A stretch of 64,000 nt of DNA. It comes from Nannocystis punicea. Lineage in GTDB: Bacteria; Myxococcota_A; Polyangia; Nannocystales; Nannocystaceae. Below, piece by piece: positions 61,568 through 64,000 of the stretch (positions are counted from its first letter, which is position 1; each line of letters starts with the position of its first letter). The notes beneath the pieces were generated by a model. That model made no database searches and was not told the DNA's origin. It saw only the letters and a program-made list of their open reading frames with translations. The stretch spans positions 8,034,001 to 8,098,000 of the forward strand of contig NZ_CP114040.1 of NCBI RefSeq assembly GCF_026965555.1, written 5' to 3'. The position numbers and the translations under genes were made by a program.

Positions 61568-62410
61568 TCAGGTCCGGTCGATGGCGCCATTCACGCTGAG
61601 CTGGCTCTGGGCGAACTCGAGGAGGCGCTCGAGCTCGTCGCCCCACAGCTTGTGATGGCTCATCAACGACCGCCGCACCTGCGCGAGCAACACGCCGCGG
61701 ATCCGGGCGAGGTTGCGGCTGATGGTCGAGGGCGCCACGTCGTACAGACGCCCGAGCTCGACCACGCCGACGCCGTCGAGGTGATACTGCAGCAGGAGCA
61801 TGCGATCGCGCGCCGGTAGCCCCGCAATCGCCCCGTTCAGCGCGGCTTGCACGATCTTGCGGGCGTCCTGCTTGAGCTGCGCCAGCTCCGGGGTGTGCCC
61901 CGGATCGACGCTGAGGGCGTCGAGCAGGTCATCGTCCGTGGGCTCCTCCCGGGCCGGACGCGCGCCGTCGATCACGACCCTCGCGGCGACCGTCCGCACC
62001 CAGCGGCCGAGCTCGCCGCGCCCGCCGTAGCGGACGATCCGGGGCGGCGTGTCGCCGTGGGCCAGGAACAGCTTCTGGCGGACGAGCTGCTTCTCGTCGT
62101 CGGAGGTGCGTCGGTCCCGGGCGATGAATTCGGCGTCGAAGGCGGCGATCGCCGGCGCCGAGCCGCCTGCGCACGCGCACGCGAGGAACAGCTCCGCGAG
62201 CCGCAGCTGCGCCAGGGCTGCCTCGACCGGCTCGGTGCCCGCGGGCAGGCGCGCGGCGATCCAGGCCGCGTAAGCCTCCGGATCGGCGGTGACGCCGGGC
62301 CAGCGGCGCGTCGCGTCGTCGATCGCCCCGGCGAGGAGCCGCTCGACGGCCTCCACGTCGTGGCTCCGCTCACCGCCGAGCAGCGACAGCAGGCGCGTGG
62401 AGAGGCGCAT
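61568..62410 (-). CDS. Sigma-70 family sigma factor (myxobacterial type)
   Basis: 280 residues from ATG 62410. Region 4 is visible in LPARDRMLLLQYHLDGVGVV and ELGRLYDVAPSTISRNLARI. The N-terminal half (AVERLLAGAIDDATRRWPGV to FDAEFIARDR) is long and poorly conserved, as in the ECF-like sigma factors of myxobacteria. A C-terminal tail (LMSHHKLWGDELERLLEFAQ) is characteristic of the group encoded next to Ser/Thr kinases. It is the first gene of a sigma/kinase pair, parallel to the pair at 44287-48211. Confidence 0.88.
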   Translation of the reverse strand: MRLSTRLLSLLGGERSHDVEAVERLLAGAIDDATRRWPGVTADPEAYAAWIAARLPAGTEPVEAALAQLRLAELFLACACAGGSAPAIAAFDAEFIARDRRTSDDEKQLVRQKLFLAHGDTPPRIVRYGGRGELGRWVRTVAARVVIDGARPAREEPTDDDLLDALSVDPGHTPELAQLKQDARKIVQAALNGAIAGLPARDRMLLLQYHLDGVGVVELGRLYDVAPSTISRNLARIRGVLLAQVRRSLMSHHKLWGDELERLLEFAQSQLSVNGAIDRT

Positions 62411-62638
62411 GGGCGGATTTTAAACCCTCACGGGTCGAGGCGTTGCGACGAACCGCGAGCCTCCGGCGCGACAAAATCCGTCAGGGCATCCCGGATGAAC
62501 CCGCTGCGGACGTCCTGGGGCCCAGCCGGAGCGTCCTCCTTCGCGGCTGCCGACGCGAGCTCGAAAAAAACCCGCAAAACGTCGAGTCGGCCCCCGTCTC
62601 CTTGTCGGACCGGGCGCCTGCAGCCCGGAGAAGCGCTC

Positions 62639-63733
62639 ATGTCCCTATCCTCATTCCGAACGCCGGCTCGTCATGACTTTCTCCTTTGCGCTGTGCTGAT
62701 CGCAGCCGCCGCTTGCGGCGATGACTCACAAATCACCAGTGCGGCCGGGTCCACGACCACGGAGTCCACCACGGAGGCCGGGAGCACCGCCCAGGACACC
62801 TCGGGCGTCGATCCGACCGAGGCGACCGCAGGGACCGAATCGACGACGACCGCGGACACCGCCGTGCCGACCTCGACCTCGACCTCGACCTCGACGACGG
62901 ATCCCGGCACCGACACCACTGCGGAGGGCACCTCGACGGACCCCGGCGCGACTGCGACGAGCACGAGCACGGGCGACACGACGACGGAGGACAGCACGAG
63001 CTCGTCCACGGGCGGCGAGACCGGGGTGGACCCCTGCGGGCCCGACGCCGAGGGGCCGCTGCTCAATTGCTATGTCGGCTGTCCCGACGAGCTGTTCGCG
63101 GTCCCGCCCTACGTCGAGGAGTTCGACGATCCTGCCCAGTACGACGCCCACTGGAAGGGGACCTGGGCCGCGCCGACGGTCGCCGGCGGCTCGCTGAACT
63201 TCGGCCCGCACCCGATGACGATGGATTGGTGGGACAACTACAGCCCGACCTGGTCGAAGGAAGAGTACGGGGACACCCTGCTGTGCGCGCGCCTGCGTCT
63301 GACGCCGCCGACGGTCGCCATCCCCGACGAGGACATGTTCGAGATCACGATGCGGCTGCCGGAGGACGCCGCGTTCGAGACCGGCGCGATGTCGCTGGGG
63401 CTCCTGACCGCGGAATCGCAGCTGGTGTTTCGCACCCGCATCGACGAGGCACAGTGGCAGGACCACGCCGACGCCCCCTTCCCGCTCGACCGCGGCGCCG
63501 AGAATACGATCGACGTGCTCATCTACGCCCAGGGGGACAAGTACGTCGCGGAGCTGCGCAACACCGCGTACCCCGACGAGATCACCGTGCTGCCGGCGAC
63601 CGCACAATTCAGCCCGACCGGCCTGGTGAACCTCCTCGGCTGGCGCGACAGCGCGGCCGTCCACGTCGATCGCCTGGTGCTCGGCGGACCCGCCGCCGAG
63701 GTGTACGACCGGCTCGCCGCCGAATTGCCGTGA
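62639..63733 (+). CDS. Lipoprotein with long Ser/Thr linker
   Basis: 364 residues from ATG 62639, with GGAG at 62627-62630. The signal peptide ends in the lipobox AAAAC (Cys26). A Thr/Ser/Glu/Asp linker runs to about residue 130 and includes a repeated TSTS segment encoded by the 6-bp tandem repeat ACCTCG near 62875. The C-terminal 225 residues (YVEEFDDPAQYDAHWKGTWA, LLCARLRLTPPTVAIPDEDM, RGAENTIDVLIYAQGDKYVA) look like a concanavalin/lectin-like beta-sandwich as in many exported carbohydrate-binding domains. The fold assignment is by appearance only. Confidence 0.87.
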   Translation: MSLSSFRTPARHDFLLCAVLIAAAACGDDSQITSAAGSTTTESTTEAGSTAQDTSGVDPTEATAGTESTTTADTAVPTSTSTSTSTTDPGTDTTAEGTSTDPGATATSTSTGDTTTEDSTSSSTGGETGVDPCGPDAEGPLLNCYVGCPDELFAVPPYVEEFDDPAQYDAHWKGTWAAPTVAGGSLNFGPHPMTMDWWDNYSPTWSKEEYGDTLLCARLRLTPPTVAIPDEDMFEITMRLPEDAAFETGAMSLGLLTAESQLVFRTRIDEAQWQDHADAPFPLDRGAENTIDVLIYAQGDKYVAELRNTAYPDEITVLPATAQFSPTGLVNLLGWRDSAAVHVDRLVLGGPAAEVYDRLAAELP

Positions 63734-63775
63734 GGACGCGCGACCGCCGGAGGACGAATCACCCGCGCCGCTGTC

Positions 63776-64000
63776 TCAATCCGCGAGCCGCAGCGGCACG
63801 TCTTCGACGCGATAGCGCGAAGAGAACAGGTGGCCCCGGCGCTCGCGCAGCAGCATCGGCCGGGTGAGCGCATGATCGCCGCGCAGCGGGACCTCGACCC
63901 GGTAGATCACGGTGGTGGTGCTGTCCGCGGCGAGGTCCCGGACCTCGTGACCGGCGACCGTGGCCCGCTCGGGGAGTAGGCCGACCTCGCGGCCGCCCGC
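63776..64000 (-). CDS. C-terminal part of a hypothetical protein (cut by window edge)
   Basis: Seventy-four codons are visible, open to the window edge, ending at a TGA (63776-63778). The sequence has good protein character (LLPERATVAGHEVRDLAADS, IYRVEVPLRGDHALTRPMLL, RGHLFSSRYRVEDVPLRLAD). No family was recognised. It converges on the lipoprotein gene, with 42 bp between stops. Confidence 0.6.
   Translation of the reverse strand, partial: AGGREVGLLPERATVAGHEVRDLAADSTTTVIYRVEVPLRGDHALTRPMLLRERRGHLFSSRYRVEDVPLRLAD

Noticed and set aside
62726..63664. Minus-strand frame opposite the last lipoprotein
   Set aside because: Antisense to a clear lipoprotein with lipobox and Thr linker; Arg/Gly/Val-rich shadow.

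Overview
The window is about 70% GC and carries many hallmarks of a myxobacterium of the Nannocystaceae type (Nannocystis-like). These include a whole series of lipoproteins with long Thr/Ser/Gly/Asp-rich linkers behind the lipobox, a MYXO-CTERM-type tail, a DUF4215-like myxobacterial Cys-rich repeat, large Ser/Thr kinases fused to TPR arrays and paired with sigma factors, and many ATGA/GTGA gene overlaps. This assignment rests on gene content and style. No rRNA, tRNA or CRISPR was seen.

Layout. 1-1538: the 5' end of a secreted protein gene and a gene-poor, apparently decayed stretch. 1539-6227: a tight four-gene operon (outer-membrane protein, propeller/di-heme cytochrome lipoprotein, sulfotransferase, membrane protein). 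6252-7103: a tandem palindrome followed by an SDR oxidoreductase. 7158-13910: the treX-treZ-treY operon, which converts glycogen-type glucan to trehalose. 14171-17033: a quinoprotein-like lipoprotein and an alpha/beta hydrolase. 17083-19966: an ACP / cyclopropane-synthase-like methyltransferase / fatty-acyl-AMP ligase mini-operon. 20454-23099: pepN. 23682-25606: a three-gene operon combining a secreted Glu/Cys-rich protein that carries two copies of the vertebrate Gla-domain signature ExxxExC with a membrane protein resembling the HTTM part of vitamin K-dependent gamma-carboxylase; this is the most striking candidate for an undescribed system. 25876-38949: MgtC-like protein, lipoproteins, a MYXO-CTERM protein, an FG-GAP lipoprotein, a TetR-controlled PEP-mutase/isocitrate-lyase family gene, an RCC1-repeat protein, an imine-reductase-like enzyme and a propeller protein. 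39687-40645: a wrecked NRPS adenylation gene joined to an IS66 transposase remnant. 40657-44138: a di-heme cytochrome and a lipoprotein. 44287-48211 and 58459-62410: two paralogous sigma factor plus Ser/Thr-kinase/TPR modules. 48560-51585: a DUF4003-like gene with a group II intron just upstream. 51832-54739: a lipoprotein and an autoregulated TetR-P450 pair. 54834-57995: a large membrane-anchored NACHT NTPase with a small downstream gene. 62639-64000: a lipoprotein and the 3' end of one more gene.

Most physiology visible here is cell-surface or signalling biology: eight clear or likely lipoproteins, two c-type cytochromes, two kinase/sigma pairs and two TetR circuits whose promoter and operator sequences can be read directly. 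Both TetR genes appear to start translation at or next to the transcription start. A family of palindromic repeats sharing CATGACCC and GGACATG-type half-sites sits at two convergent gene ends and once inside the treZ coding sequence.
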